Below are positions 1-12,339 of a stretch of DNA of 64,000 bases, in pieces. The notes under the pieces are model-generated. The model was not told where the DNA came from, ran no database searches, and saw only the letters and a program-made list of their open reading frames with translations. Position numbers and translations under genes: made by a program. The first letter of the stretch is position 1, and each line of letters begins with the position of its first letter. The stretch spans positions 1,674,001 through 1,738,000 of the forward strand of contig JBANDB010000012.1 of NCBI GenBank assembly GCA_037576215.1, in the 5' to 3' direction. The DNA comes from Armillaria gallica (taxonomy: Eukaryota > Basidiomycota > Agaricomycetes > Agaricales > Physalacriaceae).

Positions 1-1014
1 CTGGCGCATACTATGCAGCTTCATCTCTAACTCAGCCTTTTCTTTCCGCTCCTTCACAAGTTGTCGCTGCAGCTCTTCCCTTTCCTGGTGCCCCCTCTCA
101 ATCTCCCGCTGCCTCCTTTCAATCTCTCGTCGAGGTTCATCCACCTCCTACAACGCCACAGTCAGCTACAGTACACCTCGAACAACGAAAGGAGAACGTA
201 CGAGTTTCCTCTTCTCGATATGTTCCATCCACTCAGGCCATTCCTTGAAGTAGGTTTCGGTCAACCGTTTAGGGTGATGGGACGCGTTTATGAAAATATT
301 CGACGCGTCGTTGTTGACTAGCTTCATGGTTCCATGCCATGTACCCATACGCTTGTCATCCTCAGGCGGCGTCTTCTTGAAGTGCCCCGATTGTGTCTCT
401 TGAATGACGTTATAGATTACTCGGGCATACCAATAACACTGGTGAGTGATAGCGTTATATTTATCGGCGCAATCGCTGGCGATCCTGCTGATCGTCGCGG
501 CCTCATCGGCCGTGAAACTAGAGTCGCCAAAGGTCAGAGTAGATAGAGTGAGATCGGAGCGTTTTACGCTGGCACAATCGCAGGAGATAGTAAAGCGATC
601 GTATGCTGTACCGTAGAAGGAGGCGGAAGAGCTTTGGATGGTGCTGGTAGAAACGCGCCGGGCAGCTTCGTCGATGGTGAATGTACTGCGGCGGGGCGAC
701 GAGTTCTCAGCTGGTTCTTCGTCTGGAGTATGGGCATGAGTACTGTCGCTCCAGCGCTCTATCCGGATGACAGCCTTCCGACTAGGGAGGTTGCGGTCCT
801 TGACGTAGCAGAGAAGAAACTCGTGATTCGGCTTCTCTGACGATTTTCTGAATTCTATTTTCTCCACGACGGCCTCCCCGACACCATGGGGACAGTTCCG
901 AGCGACGTCCGTGAGGTAATGGTGGGCAGACAGAGACTTTGCGTGTTTACGAGCGGCACGGTCAGGCTCGAAAATGATAGTGTTTTTGGAGGGAGCTGGT
1001 GTATGGTAAGACAT
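1..1014 (-). CDS. Hypothetical basidiomycete protein with C-terminal coiled coil (3' end off window)
   Basis: Function not recognised. The start is placed at the ATG at 1014-1012 (MSYHTPAPSK); a longer open frame upstream to 1134 is in the same frame but looks like leader. Exon 1 (1014-202, 271 codons) encodes a globular region with motif CYWYARVIYNVI near residue 200 and ends ..EHIEKRKL. A 54-base intron (201-148, donor GTACGT, acceptor GTAG) keeps the frame and removes two in-frame TAG stops. Exon 2 runs from 147 off the left edge and encodes a highly charged heptad-like helix (REIERRQREIERG..), clearly coiled coil. A diverged inverted copy of the 5' part lies at about 2755-3060. Gene reality is fairly sure; function unknown. 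Confidence 0.62.
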
Positions 1015-1199
1015 AAGAGAATAGAGAATAGAGCGTATGGAGTTCCGCGTCTCGAAAAACATTGTTGTGGACTTGATACATGAACGACAGGCGCGCGGGC
1101 CGTGGGTCCGGAAATTGATAGATGAACAATGCACGTGGTCGTGTGTCTGTCAGGTTTGCCGCCGGTTTCTTGAGCTTGAAAGGATTCTTCAATTGAAGA

Positions 1200-2750
1200 A
1201 GATTGTCACGAACTGATGGTCACCTCGAGTGGGTACCGAGCTGGAACATCCCGTCATCCATCATGCCTGCTTCATGTTTCACTGCATACACATTCCTAGC
1301 TTAACTCGGATCCCAAATACCTATTAGCAGGTCGAGACTCGACTTCGAGCCTACCAGCACACTGACGAGATCACGGGAGTTCTAATGCCAAGAATAATTT
1401 TTCCATCTCTCTCGCATCTCACTTCTTGCGGTCGTGGTCATCTTCACTGGCCAGCTGGCAGCGTCCCTACATTATATTCGCTCTATGACCTACCGGTAGG
1501 TTCAAGGTCCTGCATCCAGCCTTTCCTCACCACGCTATCAGTATCTTCAATGTCAGCTTGGTATCCTGTCGTTATGCACGTGCGGCTATACAATGTCTTA
1601 TCATTCAAGCATGTGCAGGCTCATCCCTACTTTCGGTGTGCTCGAACTTGCGCACATCAGCCTCCATGTCAATGGCATCTTTCCCGACCGAGGATGCTGA
1701 CAACCATGACCCTGATCCAAATTTTCCTTGTTTGCATGCATTCAGACATGAGGGCGAATGTGGCATGTACGGTTGCCTTTTCAAGGACATTGTTCTTGAA
1801 AGAAAGATCTGTTTGCATTTTGCCATCTATGAAACCCGAGTAAGTGCGCAGCTACATCGAAATTTCCGAAACTCTTACTCCTCTTTATCATCACTATTGT
1901 ATACCAAAGGCGAGAAGCTTCCGGAAACAGGCTATCGCAACTTTCGTCGGTTTCGCACAGGCGCTACTGGTGACGCTGCTTTATTACGTGCACTCAGACC
2001 AACTACGATCTTCTCCATCAGATATCCCCCCATTTTCGGGGCTGACTTTCTCCCCTACTAGTAGGACCGGGCCACAGTAAATTCATCATGTCCGGGGCCG
2101 TACAAGCCTCTGCAAGAATTTTATTGGTGGATCCACGACGGCCTCAGGTACCTAGCGCTTACAGCAGTGATGCTGATTGCATTTTTATCGTCCACGCCTT
2201 TATCATAGAAACTCTAAGAAGCAACTGTTCGGATTGACAGCCGGAGGGAATATTCGAATGACGTATCAATTTCTGGATTTCTGATCCAGGCTTTTGCCCA
2301 CAGTCAGTCGGGATTCCCTGGCAAATCGACACATTTTATTGTGGTCAAAAGCCTATACCAAAGTATTATCTGTTTCTCTTGCATTTTGACCGGCATGAGT
2401 TACTAGTAGCCCACCAAGAGTGCCGGCGGTCAAATAATTTTGGTATCACGCATTACTAAGTAACTCTGCACGCGCAAGATATGAGGCAGAATCTAGGGCT
2501 GCGTGTGCAGCGAGAGATATGAGAGGTGGACTCTGCAGTGACTCAAGGTGAACGCGAGGTCATAACGAGGCAGTTTAATTTCAGGTGGCGGTTGTTCATG
2601 GCAATCTTCATTGACTCGAGAATCAGGTCTAAGCTTCAAGATCCGAGTCCTCGGGATAAGAAAAGGATTGACATAGAGAAAGAAATCTTAATCTGTTGAA
2701 ACCTTCCGCGGGGACAGGATGACTACGTAGTATCAGGTTCCCGAACCTTG
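1200..2750. other. Stretch without a convincing gene
   Basis: Overlapping open frames of 150-167 codons occur at 1385-2061 on the plus strand, but two frames are open at once, none carries a recognisable domain, and no intron structure improves them. I see no RNA gene, transposon end or clear repeat here. Confidence 0.4.
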
Positions 2751-2754
2751 TTGC

Positions 2755-3060
2755 AAGCGCGCGCCCCTCAGCTCTAGTGTATCAAGTTCATAACAACGTC
2801 ATTCGAAGTGCGGAAAATTCCTGCGCTCTATTTTCTGCTTTGCTACATCTTACCACGCCACAAACACACTGTCACCTTTGAACCTCGTAAAGACCGGAAA
2901 GATGCACGGGTTCTGTTTGGCTGCTGTTACCTCGTTGACGCTCTCTGTACTGCCCCCGTGGAGCTGGAAGGGAATAGATTTCACCGCAACGTCCATGGTT
3001 TGTCCTCGGTAATTAAAGGAGGCGCCATTCGGTTAGAGGGCTATTACATACGCCGACATT
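2755..3060 (+). pseudogene. Inverted, diverged fragment of the left-edge hypothetical gene
   Basis: The stretch from GTATCAAGTTCATAACAACG onward aligns with the reverse complement of about 1085-880, including the 5' leader. The translation LPRHKHTVTFEPRKDRKDAR matches TPAPSKNTIIFEPDRAARKH of the left-edge gene. Similarity fades after about 100 codons and the rest of the gene, including the coiled coil, is missing. A 136-codon frame (2808-3218) remains open, so a short product is possible, but truncation makes a relic more likely. Confidence 0.5.
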
Positions 3061-3255
3061 CTTGCTCCACCTATGATCAACGGCAAGCTACGGTCATATT
3101 CTCGATGTCATCATATCCGACTCGGATATCATCTAAACTAGCTGCACTTGTTCCGACGAGTCAGCTTCTTGTTTCCAGCCAATGCACCGCCCTAGACAAC
3201 GCAAAGAGCGATCTATGAGGCCCGTGGGTCGTACAGGCGGAGAGTTGAAGGGGAC

Positions 3256-6237
3256 CTAGATTGTCTGGTGAGTAAAGAAGGTCTCTGACTAAGAAAAGAT
3301 ATCAACTTACCGGCAAATATGCCTCGCTATTGAAAAGAGAATTAAGTACATCAATGGCATATCTGATGCTGTCTTTTCCGAATTGTATTTCGGCAGACTG
3401 TAACCGCTGTTTGAATTCGTTTCGCTGGGTATTGAAAAAGTCGTTATCATGATTTTTCATCAAGCACTGAAGTCTTCTGCGACACTCGCCCCAGCCCGCA
3501 GCTTGTGGACAGAGCCGTACCAGCGCCGTGATATCTCTACGAATGGCAGCCCGGTCTGCGTCCTCGAAACCCCGCGTGGCGAGAATAGAGCATGCAGTAA
3601 AAAGATTGTGTGGTTCATGAAGATAGTCAACATGCTGCCGAAGTATTTCCTCATCCAAGGCTGGAATCCCGGCAACATACTCCCTGATTACTCGTACGGA
3701 TGCCCCATGAAAGCTATGGTTTCCAAAAACCTCTAGGCATTGCTTATCAAGGAACACGGCATAAGCATCGGGAATGAGATTTGCGAGGAGATGTGCCAGC
3801 ACACGACATAGAATGTCAGATTGGTACCATTGGTAGCCGCTTTTATGCATCCAGTCGGCTGTCATAACATCAACCATCGATCGAAGACCGCGAAGAGAAC
3901 AAGTTGATGGTGAGATAGTGATTGAATGTTGATAGGCGAGGATGGTATTGTAGCACAATTCATTCCGTGTTAACTCTGCATTGGGCGCATCTCCAATGAA
4001 ACAGGTGGGAAGTATATCCTCGAGAACCATTATAACGGCGGCAGCTTCCCGGAATGAGAACATTTCACCATCCAGCTGTTTGACTGCAGTGATTAACAAG
4101 TCACGAATGATGGTGTGAGTGTTGTCAGACTCGGGAAGGGCAAGCCTGTGAAGCAAGAATTCCGTAACCACTACGAGCAGCTTCAGAGGTTTGGATAATG
4201 ATGCATAAAGCTGACGCGAAAGGGAATGAGGGATGAAGTCAGAAAACATTTGAAGAGCATTGCCGTGGACTTCTTCATGAATATAGGGCACAGCATCCTT
4301 AAATCCGAGGACTATCGGAGACGAAAGGTCCTGTATTGGATGCTCCATTGATTTGCCAAACGAGACTAAGAGAGCTGAGCATAGATCGACAGGAAATGAA
4401 TTTGTATCATTGTCGGTTTCAGGACTCAGGGGACTGAAAACGCCCCCGCGCCGTGCACAACGTAAAAGATGAGACCAACGGAGTAGTGGCAATTTCGAGG
4501 AAGACTCTGCACGTATATGATCTTTGAATAGTGCAGTGAGAGTAGAGAAACCGGCGGGTCCATCTGCTAGGTACCCCCAATAGGTGGAGTTGATTGTAGT
4601 GGTAAGCTCGAATGATTCGGTATCAGGCACGACAATACGACGATCCCACATAAAGACGTCGTTGAAATGGACGTCAAAACGAAGGAGACGACCGACTTTG
4701 AGCTCCATGCCCGGTATGGGTCTGTCGTACTGCCCTGGATTTTTCTCATCCGGCTGTAGACAGCTTCGAAGCAGAGCTCGCTGCATGTCCTCCATTGCCT
4801 TGCGGTCCGCATATGACTGGAGTTCGAAAAATTCGTGTTCTGATGTCATTGGTAGCCCCCCGATGGCTTGTATGACGATGCTTTGGATAGTTGGATTCGA
4901 AGAGACAGAAAAAAGCCAGTCCAGTGCTTCAGCTGCCAACTTGGTTGACATCTGCTGCACAGACTCGGACTCTATCGTTGCCAAAGTCTTCATGCTCCTC
5001 GTTTGTATACGAGGAAGATGGCGAAGCACGTCATTAAAACACCGTCGCCTCAATGCATCGAGGAAAGTATCCTTCCTCCATAGCGACCAGGAAACTTGTG
5101 GTACGGAATGGTGAAAAGCAGCATAGATGAGATCACAGAGAGGCGTATGGTAAGGGCACTGAGGGAAGAGAATGGGAAGGACAGCCGTGACCATGTATAC
5201 TCCATAGACAACGATGGTTCCTGCACAAATGATCCATGAAAGAATCGCATGGAGAGGATGTAGGAAAACCACCAATCCGACAAGAAATATTGTGAGAGCG
5301 AGATGTATGACGACAGGGAGGAGGCCTACGATGACCTGAACATGCCACTTTCGAAATCCAGCATATCGGAACTGGCGAACCAAACTGCGATCTCGCGGCG
5401 TTCCAGACGGCAGGTCAGCGTAGTGGTGGAGCCATTGTTTCACGAGAACGGCGACAAGCGCAGTCACCAGGCTGAGGAACAGGCTGGTGAACCAAAGCCC
5501 GTTCACCCAGATGTCGGTGGTAGCGGGAACAAAGGCAACGCTAGGATTAAGGGGAGAGGTGATGACGTTGACTGTGGAACCGTTGGCGGCGGCACGTTGG
5601 ATGAGGACCAATTCATAGAGTAGAGACGCCGACATAGCAGCGTAGTCTGGCTGTAGATTCTGTGACGATTGGACAACGAAAGCCGTCACCACCGCTGAGA
5701 AAAGACCCGCCTTCAGTGTGTTCAGCAAAGAGAGTCAAAGAAAACAAATTAAAGACCCACAGAAACGAGCAATAAGTTGACACTGTCCCGGAATTGTTCC
5801 ACCATGTTGGAATCGTGGCTCCCGCTTTCGTCTTCGTGGGTTCTCCAAACTCTCGCGGTCGGTGCCACCTCTTCGTAGGGCCCATCCTCGGGGTATTTTT
5901 CTTCGTAGCTGTATGAATCATGTCCTATTTACCGCTTTATGAGACACATGTAAGCAAACAAAGCAGTTCTCGCACCTCTCTTAGCAGTAGGGTTTGATCT
6001 CTTCGTCCCAAAAGCTGTCGTCACATCGGTTGCCTTAGCAGAAGAAGTCGACCGGCCAGCGACTCGGACTTCATACTCCTCCTGCTCTCCTGCTTCCTCC
6101 TGCGCGTCGATCTCGAGCTCATTAGACTCCTTCTCTCGCTTACCCGTTCCTTTATTTCCCCGAGCTTCGCCTTTTGCATCCTCGCGTGCGACAGCTGGAC
6201 CGTGGCCCAGATTCGTCGGTGGTCGATCAGTCGGCAT
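3256..6237 (-). CDS. DUF6535 membrane protein, copy A
   Basis: Four exons: 6237-5976, 5924-5761, 5710-3311 and a last 9-base exon ending at the TAG at 3258-3256; about 944 residues. Exon 1 (MPTDRPPTNL..) is charged and low-complexity. Exon 2 has the family signature YSYEEKYPEDGPYEE and RVWRTHEDES. Exon 3 begins AGLFSAVVTAFVVQ and carries four hydrophobic segments: AGLFSAVV, LWFTSLFLSLVTALVAVL, VGLLPVVIHLALTIFLVGLV and WIICAGTIVVYGVYMVTAVL. A soluble alpha-helical C-terminal region of about 600 residues follows. An internal methionine at 5728 in the same frame as exon 3 is intronic, not the start. No frame break is seen. Family assignment (fungal DUF6535) is from knowledge; function unknown. 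It is the most diverged of the five copies; exon 2 ends LLLVS where the others have VLLVF. Confidence 0.8.
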
Positions 6238-6259
6238 ATTGTTTCGTTGGAAGGAGGAC

Positions 6260-7150
6260 AAGGATGGGAGATGGAAGTTTTACAGACTCATACATCCTAA
6301 GATTGTCACAAGGAGGGAAAATTTGGATTCTGGAGCCGCATCGGGTAAGACCACTTCCTTCAATGCAGAAAGTGTTCTTACCTCCTCGGGTTCTTCACAG
6401 CTTTCGCACATACTCCTGTTGGTGTATCCGTCATAATCTTCATGGAGTCTATTTAAGGAATAACGTAAACATCCACAAACGACCATAGCAGTTCAAGTGA
6501 CAGACCATGAGAGGAGACCAGAACTTTTTGAGACTGCGAATGACTAGCTACAAACGCCAACGCATGCAGGGCTGAGTACGGACCTTTTCGGGACTTTGCG
6601 GCTTCATTTGACGGTTCTCTGATCCCGAAATGAAGGATCCTAGGTGATGTCGTCCTCGCGGGAAGATAAATGTTCCCGCAGAATTTCCTAATAAGCAGGG
6701 CACGTTGATGGCCAACGTCATATGATAGCGCTGATGCCAGACGCCCAAGTCGCTGGTAAAGCCCTAATTGAATCGTCAACTTCAAGTGAGATCCATCTGT
6801 AAAATGCTTCGCGTTGATTCGCGCTCAACAGCGCTTAGAATTGCCTCTCTACAAACACGTTGAGTCGTCATGAGACTCGTACGCAGGTCCTGAAGTACGC
6901 ACTCGCCCGGTAGGAACAGCACCTCATTCGGGTGGAATGTACTACAAATTGCCTTTCGTGTTTGCATCTATATCGCCAGACTACATTGCGGTGGTCAGGT
7001 AGATATCGGTGGATTGGTTACAGCGACAAGCGCGTGATAGCAATCATTCATACCCTGAAGTGAATTCTAAGGACCATCGAAAAGCCGTAGCATAGATCCT
7101 GGTATCGAGTGGCTATGGGAACAAGGGGTATTGGCACTAACGGGATGATA
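6260..7150. other. Intergenic stretch upstream of DUF6535 copy A
   Basis: The first ~30 bases upstream of the copy A start still resemble the leader of copies B-D (an AGGGAGGACGATGG-like tract). Beyond that there are only short frames with no recognisable domain. Confidence 0.4.
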
Positions 7151-7219
7151 CATAAGTAGTGTCGGACCACTGGCAACGGTAGGTCGAATGAGGACCGCTC
7201 CGAAGGATTAAATAAAGCT

Positions 7220-7440
7220 GGAAGAGTAGCCCGCCTACAAGCACTGGTGCAGGTGAGATACGACGTTGACTGAAAAACCCGCCTTCGGCGTACTCAGCAA
7301 TGAAGTCGATCAGCAGGCAAACAGACTCACATATCGCATTGGCTATATTCACAGGATTAGAACGGTTAGCGTTCTGCTGCTCCTTCCTTTGCCTCTGTTT
7401 CCTGCTACTTAGCTGCCCAGACCTCCTTCGTTCCCCATTG
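7220..7440 (-). pseudogene. Possible degenerate DUF6535 intron 2/exon 3 relic
   Basis: On the minus strand, GCTGAGTACGCCGAAGGCGG (about 7300-7281) resembles the intron 2/exon 3 junction of copy A (GCTGAACACACTGAAGGCGG), including the lariat-to-acceptor region and the GCGGGT exon start. Downstream similarity is lost quickly. It sits in a 163-codon minus-strand frame (7628-7137) with an Arg/Gln-rich N-terminal half. Weak but matches at a functional junction. Confidence 0.3.
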
Positions 7441-7974
7441 TTCTTCGTCTCGATTCCTGAGTTCCGTTTGGCGACCATATAACACCTTAGATGTGGACGC
7501 GACGGTCGAGCTGTGTTGACATTGGCTGGAGAAAGCTGCCGAAGAAAGGGAAAGCGGGAAAGCGGAAGAGCACCACAGCACAAATTTCCACCTGCAATTC
7601 GTCTTTTGACTGCATGGGTAACCAACAATACAAGTACGTCTGCAGTTCTACAATGTGGCGTAGGCAGGATGGGAAAAAGCAGCAGCTGGGGCTAGAAGTC
7701 GCGGCAATGGCCTATTACTGATTTATCTGACTCTTCGACCATGTTCTTCGTGTACAAGCGTGTTTCTTCGCTCTTTGGCCACGAGAAATATTTCGTACGA
7801 CGACTCTGTTCTGCTGGACCCGAGGTACATGCGAATCGACGAAAGGCGAGTATAACGTTGATGGAGGTCTCAGTAAGAGTCTAAAACAGGAAATCACCGC
7901 CACAATCGAACAGACATTTTACGCTCACTACGACAAATCATTTTTTTCTTACAGCCCTTTGCCCACGGTTTATG

Positions 7975-8090
7975 CGTCATTGATGGACCTTCCAAACGAG
8001 CTCCTCGCCGTTGTCGTCCAAGAAATCTCTGTTGATGACTGGTTATCTCGCGCCCATCTTTGCCGGAGACTCACGAGAAAAGATCCGCTC
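7975..8090 (+). pseudogene. F-box relic upstream of the intact F-box gene
   Basis: Encodes LMDLPNELLAVVVQEISVDD and AHLCRRLT, closely matching the F-box of the next gene (LTDLPNELLIIIVHQISAED, AHLCRRLN). After the F-box the sequence turns into an unrelated Lys/Glu-rich stretch and the long C-terminal region is missing. Probably the truncated remains of a tandem duplicate. Confidence 0.6.
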
Positions 8091-8648
8091 TGCGCATGCT
8101 CAATTGAAGAAAATAACAAAGAAAGCAAAGATCTCACAGAGACGAGTAACTGTCGACGTTATCCCGCAATTCTACCATCATGTTGTCATGTTCGTGCCTT
8201 TATCGTCCTAAGTTCTTCAAACCCTTGCATTAGATGTTGTCTCTTCGTGGATGTGTATCGTTCCCTAAGAAGCGCGTCAATGGCACGTGCAGTGAAGAAA
8301 TAAGCAAATTTCACACCTCTATTGGTTCCGTCTCCTCACTTCTCCTTACGATTCCAGAAATCCTCTTCCCCCCAGTCAAGGTAGCGGAAGTCGCGCTCCG
8401 CACAGTCCAGGTTTATGCCGATCGGGATGTACTGTGAGCATACATTATTCGCGTCGCGTCCTGCGAAGCCGGACTATTGGATTTGAGGCAAGCGGAAGGA
8501 GCACCTGTAGGAGCATTACGCGGTTAATTGCACCGGCCGGCGAGTACGGGAAAAGGGGACGAGCGTGGCGGTGATTTCCCGTTTTGGCTTCGAATCACAG
8601 TGTCTCACTTTGGCTTATCCTTCCTTTTACTTACGGCCGTGCGCAGAT

Positions 8649-9902
8649 ATGGCCAAAGCGTCGTTAACAGATCTTCCTAACGAACTCCTCATCATTATCG
8701 TCCACCAAATATCTGCTGAAGACCGGTTATCTCTCGCTCATCTCTGCCGGAGACTCAACCATATCGCTTTGTCCTACCAGCTTTACGAGAAACATACTTC
8801 ATCGTACAGCTCATTTGGCTATGGCCACAAGTTTTCCGACCTTCGCCATCTTGGATTATTTATCACAGCAGAGTCCCCCTTTCCGGTCATAAAGCTCGCC
8901 TTCACATCTCAATACGAAGAGGAAATGGCCGAAGTTCAGCATTATTTAGACACTATCCCGTATGACCCCCCTGCTTTCCATGTTAAATTCCGTGCCGAAG
9001 AGCTGTGCAAGAGTTCCTGGAAAACCGAAACAATCGAACCATCTATCCAGCGATTTTCCAGCTTTTGCAAGGGCCTTGTCCGCTTAAAATGTCTCTCCCT
9101 CACTTTTCCCGACTTTGAGGCATCCCATTTGGACAAAAGCACAACGCCCTTTGATGTACCAGCAATCACTACGCTTCAGAGTGCGACTTTTCATTGGACA
9201 GCATCGTACCGTCTTTCCGAGTGGTTCGTCAAGTGCATCAATGCATCTCCTATCGAAGAACTGGTTATATCACACGAAATGGACAAATATCTTCCCGAGC
9301 TCCATGCCAGAAATCTCCGGCATGTGACATTCCGCAACTGCACAAACAGTGCACTTTCTTGGACTTCCTTCATATCCCGCCATGCCATCACTCTTCAGAT
9401 TTTGGAGTGTCCCAAGGGGTTTGCATATGCGGATATAGGACAAGTCCGGGGGATGATGAAGCTCGAGTCGGTTCCTCATCTCACAACCGTCACCAGTCCC
9501 ATATTGTTGCTTATAGCCATACTCTCGTCGGAGAAAGCATTTCAGAGCCTGGAAAACATCGAAATTATCGAACAAGGTATATTGTGGCTGGGAAGTGGAA
9601 GGCAGATGGAAGAGATGCGGATCCTCCTGCATATGATATCCCGCATACCAAGCATTCGGTGTTTGAGGTCCCCTTTTGTTGACCTCGTCGAAACCGCCTC
9701 GGAATGGCCTCCCGACGAGGCGATGGCTTCCATCCCTCATATCGACAGTTTGACTGTGACAGAACCATGGCTCGTACCAAAGGAAAATCGATACTGGCTG
9801 TATCGTCTTTTCCCTAATCTGATGACGTATACAGAGATTTGGAGTGGACCGGATGATTTTCGTTCTGGTTTTCGGTACGGCAGAGAGCGCCTTCGTTTCT
9901 GA
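8649..9902 (+). CDS. F-box protein
   Basis: Single exon of 417 codons from the ATG at 8649 (MAKASLTDLPNELL); the frame is open 28 codons further upstream to 8565, but the F-box sits directly at the chosen start, as in the relic upstream. Residues 6-45 form an F-box (LTDLPNELLIIIVHQISAED then LSLAHLCRRLNHIAL). The remainder is a typical fungal F-box C-terminal region with loosely repeated Leu-rich elements (LRHLGLFI, LKCLSLTF, LRHVTFRNC), a likely substrate-recognition part. F-box proteins generally bind Skp1 in SCF ubiquitin ligases; the substrate is unknown. F-box relics related to this gene occur at 7975, 17041, 24790, 43255 and 48360. Confidence 0.8.
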   Translation: MAKASLTDLPNELLIIIVHQISAEDRLSLAHLCRRLNHIALSYQLYEKHTSSYSSFGYGHKFSDLRHLGLFITAESPFPVIKLAFTSQYEEEMAEVQHYLDTIPYDPPAFHVKFRAEELCKSSWKTETIEPSIQRFSSFCKGLVRLKCLSLTFPDFEASHLDKSTTPFDVPAITTLQSATFHWTASYRLSEWFVKCINASPIEELVISHEMDKYLPELHARNLRHVTFRNCTNSALSWTSFISRHAITLQILECPKGFAYADIGQVRGMMKLESVPHLTTVTSPILLLIAILSSEKAFQSLENIEIIEQGILWLGSGRQMEEMRILLHMISRIPSIRCLRSPFVDLVETASEWPPDEAMASIPHIDSLTVTEPWLVPKENRYWLYRLFPNLMTYTEIWSGPDDFRSGFRYGRERLRF

Positions 9903-10293
9903 CAAGATGGCAGAGCACCATCGATTCCGATTGAATCGAGGATGGTAGCAACGTGGTAGATTTCCGGTCATCAAGACTTGTATTTTAATAGGAACATGAA
10001 GTATTGCTATCAACTACACAGTGTGCAGTACTGGAGAGAGAGAGGAAGGCTAACAGACAAGTCAGCCATCGCACTTTCCGCTCGATTTGCCGGAACTGCA
10101 GCGACTCTAAAATAATGAGTTAGTTCCACCGTCAAGCTTAGGCTAGAATACGAATTACATCTGTGCAAGACTTTTTGGCAATACATATGTTGCTGATCTA
10201 CAGTGAAAGTATGCAAGCGTCAGCGATAGCGTAATAGAAATGAACCTAGATTTACCTCGCTGAAGGTGCAACAGACCTGCGAGCCAGAACAGT

Positions 10294-11414
10294 CTACGTG
10301 GCGATGCGAGATAAATGAGAGCACCATCCTACAGAGCATGAAGCTTGACCTACCACCGTCTGAATTGCATTCGTCCTGGTCTCCGCTGCCTCCGCCATTA
10401 CCGCTGTCCAAATTAAGATCACTAGCTAGAAGCCGCGCCTGCTCATCACCCAGCTTCTTCAAGGCGCTGATGTCTATGGTATTTTCTCCGATACCGGAGG
10501 GTACCTGGGACGGGAAGACAATATCTAGGTTCAGCACAGTCAGAGAAACAACCCGGGAATTAAAAGAAACACAGCCCATACAGAGTACGTCCAACGATGT
10601 GTGTCCTTCATGCTTACATCAGGCGGGGTATTTGTGGGACCATAGAGTCGCACTTACCTTTCCCTCCATTTAGCCCATCCTTAGGGAAACACGTATTGGC
10701 AAGGAGAAGCGATGCTTCACCAATCACTTCCGGGGTGTCGCCACTAATAGGTCTTATTACGGTCATCTAGGGTGGAAATTGATAAGGCTTACTTGGAGTC
10801 GCCAAAAATGCCGTAGTACATCTTGCCGTCGCAAATAATCGCCCCGAGCGCATTGGGTTTGATACCCTCATTGGCCTTGTAGAATTTGTTTGGGAGGACA
10901 TACCACGGTACGGATCTGGCATCGAGCGCGCCGAAGTCGGTCTCTTTCTGACCGTCACCATTTCCCTGAGAGGTGTGATTAGTGTGTGATATCTTCACAC
11001 AACACGCGAAACCGCACTGGACACTTATACTAGATATATGTTCGCGTCAGTGTAAAGCAGAGATACGAATACACAGGTTACACTCACATCAACTCCATCA
11101 CAATCGACATCCATGTCTGTAGTCAGCATCAGCGAACATCCTAATACGTAGACTGATTTGAATAAACAACCTGCGAGAAAATGATACACCGGAGCGTGCG
11201 GGTGATCCAGCCAGTCCGCTTGGATGTGGACGTTATCGGAATCACCCCGAGAGGCGGGATAGCTAGCCACGATGGATTTCCCAGATTTTAAGCTGGCAGC
11301 AGCATCTTTGTATATGCCCGCAGCATCGATAGACGGGTCAGCAGAAAAATCTGTCGCTAAGCTGAAGGAGGAGAAAGTGGAGAGCAGGAAGACGGAGACG
11401 CGGAGGAGATTCAT
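10294..11414 (-). CDS. Secreted GH75 chitosanase
   Basis: Endo-chitosanase of glycoside hydrolase family 75, predicted to act outside the cell on chitosan. Six exons fit the frame: 11414-11171, 11116-11088, 10965-10793, 10743-10658, 10524-10354 and 10328-10294, giving about 245 residues, the usual family length. Residues 1-20 (MNLLRVSVFLLSTFSSFSLA) form a signal peptide. Family motifs are MDVDCDG, GNGDGQKETDFGALDA, GAIICDGKMYYGIFGDSNGD and GEASLLLANTCFP; the Asp of GDSNG and the Glu of GEAS are the expected acidic active-site residues by family knowledge. The last short exon (ending SRIAT) is the least certain; a Cys-containing frame downstream to about 10062 might be an alternative end. Confidence 0.82.
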
Positions 11415-11479
11415 CCCTTCGCTGGGGATACATAATCGCAGCGACGGACAAATTTATAGCCTGGGATAGGTACTGAGCA

Positions 11480-12250
11480 TCCAGAAATAGCAACGTGAGG
11501 CTAGAAAAATTATGCCTTACCTGTAACTTTGCAATGAGATAAATCCGAGCAGTGCGTAATCTGGTGTTTCATACACAAACTAGAAGTTACGATGAGTAGA
11601 CCAGCCAGAGAAGCAAGGGAATTGGATCGCGACGTCCAAGGGCGTCCCTCCGACGCATTAGTATTACAATAGTATTAGATAATACAGTTTGAAAGGAATG
11701 TATACTTGATTAGTTCGAGGATCGAGGGAACGTGTGGCAGGCTCGTGTATCGAACAAGATGATATGAATTTTTTGGGGTAGATTGACGTGCATTATGCTC
11801 AAAGGTCCAAATATACAAAGGCACTTGGTCTGTCGTTCGGAGCGTTGACTTCCTCGTCAGGGTTCGTTGAGGGTAGAGTTTCGGCAAAAGCCGAGCTCAA
11901 CCGTTCAGTCAGGACCCCGGACCCTGGGTAAGGCCCACAAATTTATGGAAGTTGGATATCTGGGCATACTCCATGGTCCTGCATAGTCTCGGTTTAGTCT
12001 ACATTTGACGACACAAGTCGTCTCGAGGATCGCGGGACCGTTCTCAAAAATGAAGTGAGCAATTTGTCGATGTCGGCAGCTCGAAACCTCACAATAGGTA
12101 GGTAAAGGAAACTGTCCACCAAAAGGCACTGTCAGTGAAGTAGGAACAGTATATATCCAGCTATCAGTTTCACATTAAGTATTTTCTATACAGATTCTAT
12201 GGCTTCAGAAAGTCTGTACTCGTAGTCTCTCGGCTCGCTACTGATGCTGG
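11480..12250. other. Intergenic stretch
   Basis: Between the chitosanase promoter side and the 3' end of the first glycosyltransferase. Only short frames; no repeat or RNA gene seen. Confidence 0.4.
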
Positions 12251-12339
12251 TAGCCTCGGGAGCCTCTCTGCTCCGCCAAAGGAAGTTGTTTGGCTATCTC
12301 TATGTCTCTAAGAAAATTTGTGCTGTCCTGGTCTGGCTG

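Noticed and set aside
1385..2080. Hypothetical plus-strand genes
   Set aside because: Two overlapping frames of similar length, no recognisable domain or consistent intron structure.
4584..5114. 176-codon plus-strand open frame
   Set aside because: Antisense shadow of DUF6535 copy A with Ser/Arg-rich composition; no independent evidence.
9270..10013. 247-codon minus-strand frame
   Set aside because: Mostly antisense to the intact F-box gene and without recognisable features.
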